In this document: positions 1-11,805 of the stretch, piece by piece
Layout: each line of letters starts with the position of its first letter
How positions within the stretch are numbered: position 1 is the first letter of the stretch
Position numbers and translations under genes: made by a program
The notes under the pieces: model-generated
Seen by the model: only the letters and a program-made list of their open reading frames with translations
What the model was told of the DNA's origin: nothing
Databases searched by the model: none
Assembly (NCBI GenBank): GCA_959347315.1
Contig: OY365806.1
Location: 50,266,842-50,330,841, forward strand
DNA: 64,000 nucleotides
Direction of reading: 5' to 3'
Source of the DNA: Bimastos eiseni
Taxonomy: Eukaryota > Annelida > Clitellata > Crassiclitellata > Lumbricidae

Positions 1-218
1 TGAAGAATACTAATCTTAATAATGGTCCAGAAAACAGTTTTAACGGCCACTCTGAGCTTTTGCAGGTTCAGCCCTTAATTGGCTTTGGCCTGAGAATGTC
101 ACACTATAAATTACTTCAGTATAGGATAGGTAAATACTTTAAGACATCTGAACAAGTAGATTAACATTCTGTTTGAATGGTGTACTTGTACCACGGACCT
201 CGGATTTGTAGATTAACT

Positions 219-590
219 GTGTCTACACGTGGCTGACCAAATTATTCCAAAACCTGAAATTTGTGAAAACAAATTTTGAAATTCCTGGCTCCGTTGCAAA
301 TGCATTTTTCTTCCTATATTAGCATGTATATAAAGATGGTCAGCACGCCATAAATCGATAACAATCGGTAGGGTCTAAACATTCAGTGTCTCTCGTGGTT
401 GGTGTCTACATGTGGCTGACCAAATTATTTCAAAACCTTTAAATTTGTTTTCACAAATTTTGAAATTCCTGGCTACTTTGCAAATGCATTTTTTCTACCC
501 ATATTAGTGTCATAGCATGCATGTAAGGATGACCAGGACGCCATAAATCGATAACAATCGTGTAGGGCCTAAGCATCAGTTGTCTCTAAT
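219..590. repeat. Tandem duplication of a ~185-bp unit
   Basis: Two adjacent copies begin at about 219 and about 402 with GTGTCTACA(C/T)GTGGCTGACC. Both continue through the same landmarks: AAATTTTGAAATTCCTGGCT, GCAAATGCATTTTT and GCCATAAATCGATAACAATC. They differ by scattered substitutions and small indels. This looks like a dimer of a dispersed or satellite-type repeat. No coding capacity is visible. Confidence 0.85.
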
Positions 591-684
591 AATCGAAATT
601 AACAGACAAATATAGAAAAAATTGTTCCGATACGGCAAATGACCAAGAACGCTAATTTAGGACGGAGATCAATCCCTAGACTGT

Positions 685-835
685 TCCTTCAAGACCAAGA
701 CCGATGCATTCGAGACCGAGACCAAGACCGATGATCCGAGAACAAGACCAAGACCGATGCATTCGAGATCAAGACCAAGACCGCAGTTGTCCGATGTCAA
801 GACCGTCTTGAGACCAAGACCGCGGTCTCGTGACT
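685..835. repeat. AAGACCGA-type short tandem repeat
   Basis: Iterated GAGACCAAGACCGATG-like units run from about 690 to 825, with the inverted form GGTCTCG near the right end. The array resembles the terminal part of a non-autonomous element, but no clear partner end or target duplication was found. Confidence 0.6.
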
Positions 836-939
836 ACATCCCTACAAACCATGATTTCTTTAGCAAACGAGTCCTGTGGCATTAAAGGAATAGTGTATTA
901 ATGTTTGTCCCATTATTTAGCTGATTAGATCACAGATTC

Positions 940-1100
940 GTTCGTCTTTGATGGTCGGAAGTCCAGCTGCAAAACTATTTTATGGGAATTGCGTCAAGAC
1001 TTCATATTGGGACTATTATCGTTCCTAGTGTTCATAAATGATTTACCACTAATTGCTAGTCAATATGAATTTATACTATTTGTGAATGATATTTTGTGAT
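940..1100 (+). mobile_element. Non-LTR retrotransposon reverse-transcriptase fragment
   Basis: In the frame starting at 995 the translation contains QDFILGLLSFLVFINDLP followed by FILFVND. This matches the RT core 'GVPQGSxLGPLLFLxFINDLP ... xLFADD' of jockey/CR1-superfamily LINEs. The catalytic ADD is replaced by VND and the preceding motif is degraded, so this is a dead copy. A SINE lies just downstream, and LINE C-terminal sequence in the same orientation resumes after it. Confidence 0.75.
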
Positions 1101-1107
1101 AAGTCTG

Positions 1108-1262
1108 CTTATTACGGAGGCCATAAAGTAATGGATAAGAGATTGGGACGAAGAGCTGAAGATCCGAGTTTCATACCCACATCCCCTTAAGGTTGACTAG
1201 TCCTTCCTTCGCTAGGAGGCGGTGAATGGTGCATGCCTTTGTTTGTACATACATCGATTAAT
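1108..1262 (+). mobile_element. tRNA-derived SINE copy 1
   Basis: A degraded tRNA-like head (A-box-like TGGATAAGAG near 1131, B-box-like GAGTTTCATACC near 1166) is followed by the body AGGTTGACTAGTCCTTCC(T)TCGCTAGG. The same body follows the better-preserved pol III boxes at 35700 and 55710. I infer one SINE family with three copies in the window. Confidence 0.6.
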
Positions 1263-1329
1263 TATTGTAAATCGCTACAAATTGAGCTTCCTTAGGCTCG
1301 GCTGTCGCTGTGCAAGCTGTCTTAAATAC

Positions 1330-2125
1330 TGAAGCCTGGCTGATTGTTCGTCTTATCTGATACTCTCATATCTCCGCTTACATGATCAACTGGCTTCCGG
1401 TTTTGTCTCGAATCAAATTGAAACTAACATGGTATCAAAATTCACATAATTAAGAATTTAAACTAACATTGTATAAGAATTGATATATTTTAGAATTTAA
1501 ACTAACACTGTACCGTATTTAAGCATTTGTGAAGCACCTCTGGTAGGGTGAACCGTTCAGAAATTTCCATCTCATTGGTGTTCCTAAGGACTAAGGTTCG
1601 TCTCTGCTCTTCAGTGGGTACTCCACACAGCTGCCAGACTGATTTCCCGCCTTACCTGTGTTTTGACATCTCTATATGTACCTTCGTTGGTTTCCTCCCC
1701 ATGCTACCATACACTTTAAAATCCTCATCCTAATCTTCAACCCTCAGCGGAGTTTTGTCCGAAATATCTGGCTTACGTAATACTTTGGCCTCACTCAGCT
1801 TCCTCCCACTGTCCCTTCATTCCACTAATAGACCTGACCTCTTTGTTGCCTTATTATGGAACTGCTATCACTCAGTTTCTTTCCTTGGCTTCAATTGATT
1901 CCTCTCTCTGGAATGCACTTTCTCTTCTGTTTGCTTTATACTTCAATCTGGAAGTTTCTTCTCTCATCCTCTTTTTCTTTTCTCAAAACCTACTTATTTT
2001 CGTGAGGCTTTGCACACTTTGCTATTCGTATTCATATGAAGAAGAAAAGTATGTTTGTATGTTCCACAAAAACTTTTCATCAACTCGACCGATTGCTCCC
2101 AAATTTTGCATGAAGACTTCTTAGC
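1330..2125 (+). mobile_element. LINE C-terminal fragment(s)
   Basis: Translation near 1370-1425 gives NWLPVLSRIKLKLT, and 1880-2020 gives ASIDSSLWNALSLLF followed by NLEVSSL. Both match the thumb and C-terminal part of jockey/CR1/L2-type reverse transcriptases (HWLPV.xRI.FKL; GPSLWN.LP). Frames are broken, so the element is inactive. It probably continues the RT fragment ending at 1100, with a SINE inserted between them. Confidence 0.7.
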
Positions 2126-2989
2126 AGCCGAGAAAAGGCATAGGGAGTTCGCGATCCAAAAATGTTACCTTTTCCCATGTTTTTGGCTAAAACTTTGTGC
2201 AAACGCACCTAAATTAGGCCTTCAGGATGTCGGAAAAGTTAAACGCAGTCCAAAGATTATGTACGGGCAACCGATGACTATACGGAAAATTCCATAATTG
2301 TAGTGGGCCAACTCTAGACACAGTTTTCTCGGATAAATAGTTTCCACAGTGCGTCTTTTATCCATAATTTTGATCAGAATGATAATTTTTGTGTCACTTT
2401 TAAGAGGATTTTTTCACTTTAAAATGATGTAATATGCTTTAAAAAGTTAAATGCTCGATTTAACACTGCTTTTGTGCGGATCAGTAACATATGTGTTTCA
2501 TGCAAATACCTGCCAAAAATGGCTGGTCATGTGCACATATTGTAAATGCCTCCTTATGGGTGAGCATGGGAAGCAATGTTCAGCACATTTAAGAATTGTA
2601 AGGACTACCCGGACAAAGCTGGTACTGCAGCTAGTACTCAATCAGAGTAAGTGAACCATCAAAGGTAACACACAGAACCCCGACACTTGATGAGAAAGAG
2701 AAAAAAGCAAACTTTTGAGAGGAGAAACTGAAATCAAGCATCTGATTTTGCTGAGGAGTATTTGAATCAGATAAGTTGCATTTTAGAAGCATTAAGAGAG
2801 AGGTAATTAGACAACATCTAGAAGTGAAGAAGATTAGAGAGAGATTGAATACAGGTCTTCCAAGTCTTAAGCCTTATCCGCACCTAAGAGGTACCAAACA
2901 ACTTTCCATCTGGATAGGCCACTATGTGCTTCCACATTGTTTATATATGCAGTGACTTTGCTCTGGTCAGACTTTCTTGGTTGTAATAT

Positions 2990-3665
2990 AATTTTGTAGT
3001 TGTCATAGAAAATTTATATAGTGCCACTCGGTATCAAGGTCGCTCACAACTCAAAACGTAGCTAAACGGAGAACAGTAAAATCTTTACACGCCTCCGGAA
3101 GGCACCAGAGGAACGAGAGAGCAGCTCCTCCCAAAGAGGAAGGGAGAGGCTGTTCCAGCTGGTGGGACCCACGTAGGCGAAACGCCGAGATTGGGCCTGG
3201 TAGAGTGCATGAAATGTTGTGAGAGGAGAGTCAAATGAAGGCAATATTACCCTGGAACAGACCAGAGCACGGGACATCAATGGATTCATGAATTGAGGAA
3301 GAGGTGTGACCAAATTTTGGAATTACACCAATTGGTTGGGCAGCCGCATTGAGAATGGAATGTAGCTTAGATATGTTGTGAGAGGCAAGTCCAATGAAAG
3401 CAATGTTGCCAAAGTCTATCCTAGAACAGATCAGAGCGTGCACAAGCGTGAACCCAGCATGCAATGAAATCGACTGTCTGATAGAGCAGATCTGGCGCAG
3501 GTGATAGAAGCATGAGCGGGAAAGGCCATTCATGTGGCCAAATGGGGAAAGCGTATGATCTAGAAGGAGGCCCAGATCTCAAACAGATAAGGAAAAGGAG
3601 ATGTTTGGAAAACATGACCGAGGGACTGGACTCGGCTACCAAGAAATGAATTTTAGAAGCATTAA
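2990..3665 (-). mobile_element. LINE 3' fragment, minus strand
   Basis: Minus-strand frames contain LHSILNAAAQPIGVIPKFGH and RRFAYVGPTSWNSLSLPL, the conserved C-terminal region of CR1/L2-type LINE RTs. There are frameshifts between segments. The 3' end near 3010 (TATATAGTGCCACTCGGTATC) resembles the end of the second minus-strand copy at 22916 (TATATAGCGCCACTCATATC), which marks the family's 3' terminus. Confidence 0.85.
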
Positions 3666-3984
3666 GCATTCTGTAACTAGCTGCTATTCACGAATGACAT
3701 GAGTTTCTTGCCCTTCTACACCTCAACAGTATGCCTACTTGGAACCCATATAAGACCTATAATCCTGTATTCAGATTATAGGCAGCATATATACATAGCA
3801 ATGCTAGCAGGGCCTTTCACCAGATGCATTCAGTGTGATCAAGTCTGGTTTTGTTGTTAGGTTTGGGGCATCTCAGTGTTTGTAAAGAGATGCTATATAA
3901 ATGGCTACTTATGATTATTAGCATGATGCCCATGCAGACACATGTAGACATGAATCCCTGCAGAACACAGCCATACTAACTGGG

Positions 3985-4825
3985 ATATCACGTCAATTGA
4001 TCCCCCATCAGTTGATCCCCCCGTCAATTGATCCCCCATCAGTTGATCCCCCATCAGTTGATCCCCCCGTCAATTGATCCCCCATCAGTTGATCCCCCCG
4101 TCAATTGATTCCCCATCAGTTGATCCCCCGTCAATTGATCCCCCATCAGTTGATCCCCCCGTCAATTGATCCCCCATCAGTTGATCCCCCCGTCAATTGA
4201 TCCCCCATCAGTTGATCCCCCCGTCAATTGATCCCCCATCAGTTGATCCCCCGTCAATTGATCCCCCATCAGTTGATCCCCCCGTCAGTTGATCCCCCGT
4301 CAATTGATCCCCCATCAGTTGATCCCCCCGTCAATTGATCCCCCATCAGTTGATCCCCCCGTCAATTGATCCCCCATCAGTTGATCCCCCCGTCAGTTGA
4401 TCCCCCGTCAATTGATCCCCCATCAGTTGATCCCCCCGTCAATTGATCCCCCATCAGTTGATCCCCCCGTCAATTGATCCCACGTCAATTGATACCTGTC
4501 AGTTGATCCCCTGTCAATTGATCCCACGTCAATTGATACCTGTCAGTTGATCCCCCCGTCAATTGATCCCACGTCAATTGATACCTGTCAGTTGATCCCC
4601 CGTCAATTGATCCCACATCAATTGATACCTGTCAGTTGATCCCCCGTCAATTGATCCCACGTCAATTGATACCTGTCAGTTGATCCCCCATCAATTGATC
4701 CCACGTCAATTGATACCTGTCAGTTGATCCCCCGTCAATTGATCCCACGTCAATTGATACCTGTCAGTTGATTCCCCGTCAATTGATCCCACGTCAATTG
4801 ATCCCACGTCAATTGATCCCCTCCC
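3985..4825. repeat. GTCAATTGATCCCC minisatellite with higher-order units
   Basis: More than 50 tandem copies of a 14-16-bp unit of the form (G/A)TCA(A/G)TTGATCCCCC. Up to about 4470 the array is organised as ~31-bp dimers (CAATTG and CAGTTG units alternate). From about 4475 to 4800 it changes to ~45-bp trimers that add CCCACGTCAATTGATACCTG. Reading frames through it (for example GSID repeats on the minus strand) are by-products of the repeat. Confidence 0.95.
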
Positions 4826-5254
4826 TATTTGTCCTAAATGAATCTCTAGGTTGAGTGTCACAGACTTGTAGCTGAGACCGTTAGTAAACAAAAGATTGAT
4901 TTTACAGATTTGGAAAATGACAAAGCAATGCCCAGGGTTCATGTCACTCGTCCAGGTTTCGTGTCATTCGTCCAGGACGTACTATATATTTCTACACGGA
5001 GTTGTCGGTATGGAACATCAGGCAACGAAATGATATCGCTTGCTTGAGGCTCGTGTCAACCGCGCTGTAAACGCTTACGGCTGGTCGGAGATTCTGTTAT
5101 ATCTCCGAACATTGGCTCATTTATCCCATGCATAGACACTTATGCTTGGAACTGTATGCTCATAAATTAATCATATTATAACTCTCAATTACATTTTTGT
5201 AATTTCTTATCATTTTAAAATTTCTCTGTTACATCGTTCTTTTAATAAATGGTG

Positions 5255-5335
5255 AAGGTCGCAAGTGTGGTATCAATTGGGCTGGGTTCAATAGGCAGGG
5301 GATCAATTGACGAGGGGATCAAAAGACGTAGAACC
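5255..5335. repeat. Inverted counterpart of the GATCAATTGAC array
   Basis: Here the motif occurs in the opposite orientation: GGGGATCAATTGACG followed by GGGGATCAAAAGACG. The outer edge AACCCTAACTGGGG faces CATACTAACTGGG at the left edge (about 3970). I infer that 3970-5335 is a foldback-like element whose left end has expanded. Confidence 0.5.
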
Positions 5336-8300
5336 CTAACTGGGGCATGCAGACACAGAGAGAGAGGCAGTCAGACACCAGAAAGCATGCTCAGATACAA
5401 GGCTGCGCAAAAACACATAATGTACAGATGTACACAGACAGACATCTAGACAAACACCTACGATCATATACACTGATGCTTGGATATGCTAAACGGTGTA
5501 TTGGTGTAATATTCACTACTGTTTTATGATCATCTTGCAGTTTCAGTATTGCTTGACTTTCCAAAGCTTAATTTCTTAATGTATTTTTACTTCTTATGGT
5601 CTCTTCGTTAATGTGTCAATTTCCGGAGCTGCTTGTGAGCTTCTCTACTGCATTTAAATTGCATTTACAGATTGCAAGTTTGCGAGAGAACGAATCTGTG
5701 ACTGTCGCTGATATGAATTGATTTATTTAATTATAATAAGCCGTATAGGCTATACCTGTGTATTTTATCCTTGGTAAACTTCAGGTAAGGCAAAATCAGG
5801 TAGGGTAAGAAATGAGTTGAAGCAACCTTCAATTCGTACATAATTAGCCAATAACATGTTCAGTTGCAGTTAGATTAAGGTAGTTATGGTTAAAATCTGA
5901 AAGGTTACATGCAATAAGTAAATATAATTTATTGTAATTCTTTTAAATTATAAACCTTACTGCCTGATCGCATCTGGGAATTTCTGTAGAGACACTATCT
6001 GTTAGATACAAGTTGTAAAATATAGGCCTAACTGTCTACATTGTCTGGTCTCATCTGTGGACTTCTATGAGGCCATTGTAATAAACCCCAGTCGATGGTC
6101 ATTCTTCCCAAATGAAATCGATCTGCATCCTGAAACCCGTATCGAGTTCAGAGGGGCAATCCGTCGAGACATGTAAACTGCCAGTAACGTTAAACCATTC
6201 AGATAATGGGTTTACAAGTTGGTTGATTGGTTCCGGCACCGGAAAAAGAGCGAGGTTCTGCCGCGGAGCATTGGCATGGAATGAGCGGCATTGGCCTTGA
6301 GGAAGAGCGCCGGATGGAAAATCCCAGTCTGAATACCTCAATAAAAGTACTTAACCTTCTCTACCCTTTTCGACGTCAGGCGCCGTGAATTGAACGAGTA
6401 AAATATTTTGACGGGGCTGGGGGTGTGGGGACCGAAGCCCGCGAAGCACCATTCAGCCGTTGAGACCGGGTTTTTTCCGGGTAATTCCTTTGTCGGCCGG
6501 TCTTTTGTGGCCATGTTTTATTGCGTTTTGTTTCTTTGGCGCTGAATACATATGTGCCTCAATCACGTGAAGTGGCGGTGGTCAGTCTTGGCTTAAGACA
6601 GACGAATGTGGTGAGTGACCGTCTTATGTCGAGTGGTGTACAATTCCTCACCAGTTTAGCCATTCGGATACTAGGCATGCGGTGTAGACAAGGTCAGAGA
6701 CCTACTGGGACCATTGATTATTATGAAACTGTTGGTGTGTCTAAGTTTGGGTCAGACTAAATGCATTTTGGAAGCTTGCTATTAGAGATTATTAAGGATT
6801 GAGGGCGGGGTAAATGGAGAGCCATACACTCATCTTTGAGAAGAATACCTAGAGTTTTCAGTAATCATGATACTTCTTTAATGCCAACAATTAAGACAAA
6901 TTGTGGAAATTGCTTATTCCAAAGTCCCAAGTCTCACACAAAAATTATGGGGCAAGTACGATAAGTTTAGGGAGTATAAGTATGACCTTGCTTTTGTTCC
7001 CCCTATAGATTTTTTGATCCATGGACCTTTAGAACTCTTAAAAACCTTTAAAAGACTCTGACATTTAAAACGATGCTGGTTGCAACTACCACTGCAGTAC
7101 GTTGGCAAGTACAGCGAGTTTCGTCAGCCAGAAAAATGCACTTTTGTAACTTACTGAGCTTCACTCATTGTAGCTTCAATGAGCTTGAGATAATAGAAAC
7201 TGAGCGAGAGCAAATGCACTGTGATCAGTTATGTGATAACAAAAGGACTTGGATTGCATTACTGGGGCTTAGTTGTTTATGAAGGAGAACTCCAAACATA
7301 ATAAAGTCAGACATTGCTGGTTAAGCACGTCTGTCTGTTTTAAATATCCATTATTTTCTTAATATACACTATCAGTATCCTATGTTTTAATGCCCTCCTC
7401 TATACCGAAAAAGACTAGACTAATGCTGCAGTAGTTGCTGCTAGTCAATTGCTGTTAGGCCTATTATTTTATTTTAGTAACTTCAATGACCAGTGTTTAA
7501 TCAAGGAGATGATTGTGCAGCAAACTCATCAGGTCTGTCTATGATGAGAGAGTCTATGGTGGATAAGTAGTCTTTAAAAGATAAGTTTTAAGTACATAAC
7601 AAAACGATCCAAGTGACAGTTAAGTCCCAGGGACAGAATTCCTAAATCTTGGTACAAAACTAAAAATGCTGGTTGACGAGTAACATTTATTGTTTAAGGA
7701 ATTACCAGAGAAGACAAGTAGGTGACTATATTGAATGGGATAACTGAGGAATAAGGGACTTTATTTATTAAATTTATAGCGTTCACAAGGTCGCACCTAA
7801 CTTTGAATCTGAGGCCTGGATACTTTGAGTACTGTGATTAGTTTCAATTGGATGGTTAATAACCTATGTCCTATGAGACCTAATTGAAAAGAGAATCTTT
7901 GCTAACCAGGAAGCTATTGCAAGGGTCACATGCTTCATATTTTGAAACATTAGTTAACTCTGTATTTTCTGTTATATCTGTATAGTCTAAAAATTCTACC
8001 TTGTAATAACAGCAAGAAGCCAGTGACAGTAATCGATGTAACCGGAGACCAATGCATGCACCTGAGTTATCCTGCTGGACATAGGAACATGACGCTTAAG
8101 ACATCTTATTCATTCTGTGTACGCCGTTAATTTCATACATGTATCATAACACACAAATGCTGCTGACATAGTCAATGGGGATTAGAGTTAAAGACAACAC
8201 CCAAGTTATGGGCAGAAGCAACCAACTCAATAAACGAGTCAACTCAGATTATCTGCAAACCTTAACTTAAAATTCATGTTTGATTTAGATGTTTTGATGC

Positions 8301-9204
8301 TGATTGAACTCATCAGTCACTTGCTTCACTGTTCAAATCTAGGCTGAGAGATGGGTGGACTTATTGGGGTTATGTACTAGAGTCAAATACTGAAATAATT
8401 ATGGAGTAGGATGGGATGGGGAGAGGTTTTGGAAGGTTGAGTTGGGATCAAGACCTCTTATTGATGGAGTATCTATTAAAGGAGCAATTGTCTTTCTTAG
8501 CTTGATCGCATAAAGCTGGCCAGCAAGTGTGTAGGACAACGGTTGGAGTGAGGTTGGAGGTCGTAATCCGGGTACCGATGGTTCAGATCTGCTGCTTAAA
8601 TAATGTTTGTCAGCAGCTCAAGGACTGAGGGTGATGAGAAGGATGCTGAAGAGAACGACGATCTTAGGTTTAGTACAAGAAATTTACTAATTTTAATGTT
8701 TAGTAAAGTTTTGAAAAGTTTGAGTAATGAGGTTATTTTTTTTTAAAGTCCAGACTTGCTACTTGTGGTGAGAGTTGCCTTTGTTATTCATACATTCTGT
8801 AATGTATTTTGGAAGTCAATGCGTGTAAACTCCATTTGCCAATACTATTTGCTGAAAAATAAATCAGCCGTCAATCAACACTGTAAATATTTGTCGAAAA
8901 GGGCCTGCTAGCCAGATTCTTCCATTTGTAGCCTAATTGCGAATGATATTGTGATGCTGTCTTTCTTAGACATTGAATGCCAGAATGAATAGAGTCTCTT
9001 CTATTTAGTACTAGATCAATAATTTACATTCAATTATTGCAACATAATCTTGGATATATGATGATCATCATCACCACCCACCACGGTAGAATCGCAGATC
9101 GTTGCGCAAATAAAACTCGTCACCGTCTGATTCCTACCCTGTAATTGTCGATTCTGGCCAAAAAAGTTGACGTGCTTGTAGCGAAATCAGCATCGTGGGC
9201 ATTA

Positions 9205-9470
9205 AAATAACTGACAGTGTTAGGTGATAGTTTTGCTGTGTTGATGTCGACTGATTGTTGCACACTGGCAATGTCAACATGTTATCAGGAGATGATGGTG
9301 TCAGACACCTGTCTGACAGTTACTCTCGTGGTGACATTGACATTGCATGATGCTGCTAGCAAGATAATTGACAAAGAAACTGACAAGGCATTTGACAAGA
9401 TAATTGTCAGAGAGTGACAGTTTCCTGGCAATCTTCAGAGGTCCTGACAATTGTCAAAGATCCTGTCTTG
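9205..9470. other. Cluster of TGACA/TGTCA motifs
   Basis: About a dozen TGACA or TGTCA pentamers occur in about 260 bp, including CTGACAGT near 9313 and the palindromic TGACAATTGTCA near 9446. TGACAG is the core site of TALE homeodomain factors (Meis/Hth, TGIF). It could equally be a decayed simple repeat; no function is shown. Confidence 0.35.
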
Positions 9471-9595
9471 GAAAATCAGTATTTTGCTATTCTGATTTAT
9501 TTAAGTATGATAAGTAAGTTAATTTACTGTCTTCCTTCTCCTTTCCCTACCTTATCTTTCCATCCCTGTTCTTTTAAATTTGTTGTTCAACAGTT

Positions 9596-9679
9596 GGTTT
9601 AATAAAGAATATACTTACCTACTTACTTACTTACTTACTTGCCTACCTACCTACCTACCTACCTACCTACCTACTTACC

Positions 9680-9712
<33 letters not shown>

Positions 9713-9725
9713 GCTACTTATCTTA
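9596..9725. repeat. (CTTA)n/(CCTA)n compound microsatellite
   Basis: About 130 bp of ACTTACTTACCTACCTACC-type tetranucleotide repeats. It ends about 310 bp upstream of the Ig2 exon acceptor. Confidence 0.95.
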
Positions 9726-10037
9726 ATATAAGTACTCTATCTTAACATGCCTTACTTACCACAGCGCACTGTACTATGCCATACTATGCATTCCTTACAC
9801 AGCCGTACCTTATCTGACCTTACATTCCATCTCGTTTCATGTAACTCTACCTTGATTGCCTTTCACCATGCCTTACCTCACCTTGCCATATCCCTGTCCT
9901 GATCTTATCTCAAGCATGGTAAGAGAGGAGTATGAGGCATGTTAATTCTACTTCACCTTACCATCTCTTACCTTGAACTTACCATATTACATTGTGCCTT
10001 ACCAGGCCTTACCTTTCTTTTCTTCTGGGTTTTTCAG

Positions 10038-10307
10038 CTCCACCGGTTCTCGGCACTGTTTCTCCCGGCTTCCTCATCCACCGAGAGGGATCGAATGCCG
10101 AGTTGTTCTGCGAGGCAGCTGGAACTCCCTGGCCAACAGTCACGTGGCTCAAAGACGGAAAGGAGCTGATGTCATCGAGTCACGTGTCCGTCAACGATAA
10201 CAAGGTGTTGATCAAACATTTGGTCAAATCGGACGGTGGAGTGTACATCTGTCTCTTCAAGAACACCGTAGCACAAGTCTCACACATCATCCAACTCGTC
10301 ATCGAAG
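10038..10307 (+). CDS. tutl/IGSF9: Exon: Ig-like domain 2 of a Turtle/IGSF9-family adhesion receptor
   Basis: This internal exon encodes one I-set/C2-type immunoglobulin domain of 90 residues. The acceptor is TTTTTCAG|CT and the donor is GAAG|GTATTG; both ends are phase 1, and 270 bp is an exact module. The translation starts APPVLGTVSPGFL, matching the 'APP' that opens Ig2 in IGSF9 proteins. The first cysteine is in AELFCEAAG, the core tryptophan in TVTWLKDGKEL and the second cysteine in GGVYICLFK. Family knowledge: Turtle/IGSF9 proteins are neuronal homophilic adhesion molecules with five Ig and two FN3 domains, so Ig1 and the signal peptide should lie upstream. No ATG exists in frame before the acceptor, so this is not a start exon. 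The spliced join to the next exon gives GAG (E). Confidence 0.9.
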
Positions 10308-10739
10308 GTATTGCAGTTCGCCGGACTATGTTCACATAGTTCAGTACTTATTTAGTCATTCATCTGATCAACAGCTTCTATAGAGCCACTGTGGGATTCA
10401 TCATCCTTCATAAGACCTCAGTCATGTGAACTGGGTCACTGCCAACATTCTTAGTTAAGAATTTGTGAATGTATTGTAATGTAAATATCAGGTCAAGTCT
10501 ACATCTATATCAGGTCAAGTCTACAGTAGCGAGGCCTATTTTTTCATTCTGGTGCCAGGTCAGAATCGGGGAAGGTCAAATCGAGGTCATGGTGCAATGG
10601 TGACAATCGATTATGATGGTGGTTGTGTGGTGGTGCATGCGTAGAATCATGGTAGGATAGCTTGAAGAGTTTGGGTTTCAGTTGCAAGTGGAAAATACCA
10701 GAGCTCCCTTCCAGTGTCCCAGAATTGGGAAATTATTTT

Positions 10740-11805
10740 CCCTAAACTCAAGTGCCTAGGGCTGGATGACATGGCCAATTATCGTCCAATCTTTGACCTA
10801 GACTTTTATCGAACATGATTGAGAACATTGTGTCCGTGCAGTTGACACATGTTATCTGGAAGGCAAATGCCCTTTACCAGAGCAACAATTTCACTTCATT
10901 CTGAGTCTGTTCTAATTCAGTTAATTTATTATTTCTTTGGTGTCATCAGTTGCGATCGGATGACCTTCGTTTGATGTGAGTGTAGCCTTCGATACTCTTG
11001 ACTACGGCATTCTTCTACAAGTCGTGTGGTATTGTGGGTTGTCCTCTACAGTAATTGTGTCCTCTGACCTCGCTAGTCAGTGGTGTTTGGCTCTATCTTT
11101 ACAACCTGGTTATTGGTCTCATTTGGACTGACAGTGTTTCACTCTATGTTCTCAGTTTTTATCCTATGCTCTGCAGACCTGGTTCTTTCCAATTTAGAAG
11201 TTGCTGCTCACCAGTATGTTGGTGATACATGACTCACCACCTCCCTTTGCTCATTGTTACTGCTCATATTCAGTCCAAGATACTCCTCATATTTAGGTCA
11301 GATTTGCGTTAAGCTACAAAAAAGCCATTGTGACTGAGCTGCCTCTCATCGTCCTCTTCAGTCTCTGACTCACTGTGATCTTCTTATTCGCCGGTTGAGG
11401 ATGGCCTTGGCCCAACATCATGCTTTTGCCTGCATTGACTCGTCATTGTGGAATGATCTTCCTCCCTCTGCTCTCTCTACGATCCTAATTGGTGGTCTTG
11501 CTGCATCCCTCCACTGCTTAAATGTTTCTTTTCCCTCTGGGCTCAATGCACTGGGTGCGCCTCTGATTGGGTTGCTCTGGAAGAGGTGCTGTGCAGATTT
11601 TCATATGATACAAAGCCACACTCTGCAAGCATACATTCATGGCAAGGCTTCAGAGGCTGCCTCCTTAGTGGAGAAGTTGTTTGAGACATCCGAGGTCCTT
11701 TGTGCATGGATGTCATCCAACCGCCTCCAGGTCAATCCTGGATATACTCAACTGATCTGGCTTGGTAAATATCAGCAGCTTCAAAGAACGTTTTTACTAC
11801 CCTAA
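10740..11805 (+). mobile_element. CR1/L2-like LINE fragment spanning RT palm to C-terminus
   Basis: Frame-broken translation follows an RT in order: a finger region with ENIVSVQLTH near 10830, the palm motif SVAFDTLDYGILLQ near 10980, then ACIDSSLWNDLPPSALSTI near 11430, equivalent to the GPSLWN.LP C-terminal block. Several stops and frameshifts show it is inactive. The element sits in sense orientation within the intron. Confidence 0.8.

Larger units (their letters stand above)
1..10037. other. Upstream or intronic DNA before the first recognised exon
   Basis: About 10 kb with no exon I can support. It ends at the splice acceptor of the Ig2 exon, so at least its 3' part is an intron of the Turtle/IGSF9-like gene. 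It holds a duplicated 185-bp unit, LINE fragments, a SINE copy, a large GATC-rich minisatellite and a CTTA/CCTA microsatellite, all listed separately. Positions 6100-6620 are richer in G+C than the surroundings, with short open frames on both strands that I do not recognise. I looked for an Ig1 (V-type) exon and a signal peptide and found none. Positions 5340-6100 and 6620-9200 show nothing I can name. Confidence 0.6.

Noticed and set aside
8511..8620. Possible further tRNA-like SINE head (GGTTCAGATCTGC near 8580)
   Set aside because: The B-box-like string has no matching A box at proper spacing and the shared SINE body is absent.
9992..10037. Possible start upstream of the Ig2 exon
   Set aside because: The frame extends only by a TTG codon; no ATG is in frame, and a TTTTTCAG acceptor sits exactly at the domain start.
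1..10037. Ig1 exon or signal peptide of the gene
   Set aside because: Searched for by eye using the expected V-type pattern (C...W...GWYEC); nothing convincing, so it is assumed to lie before the window.
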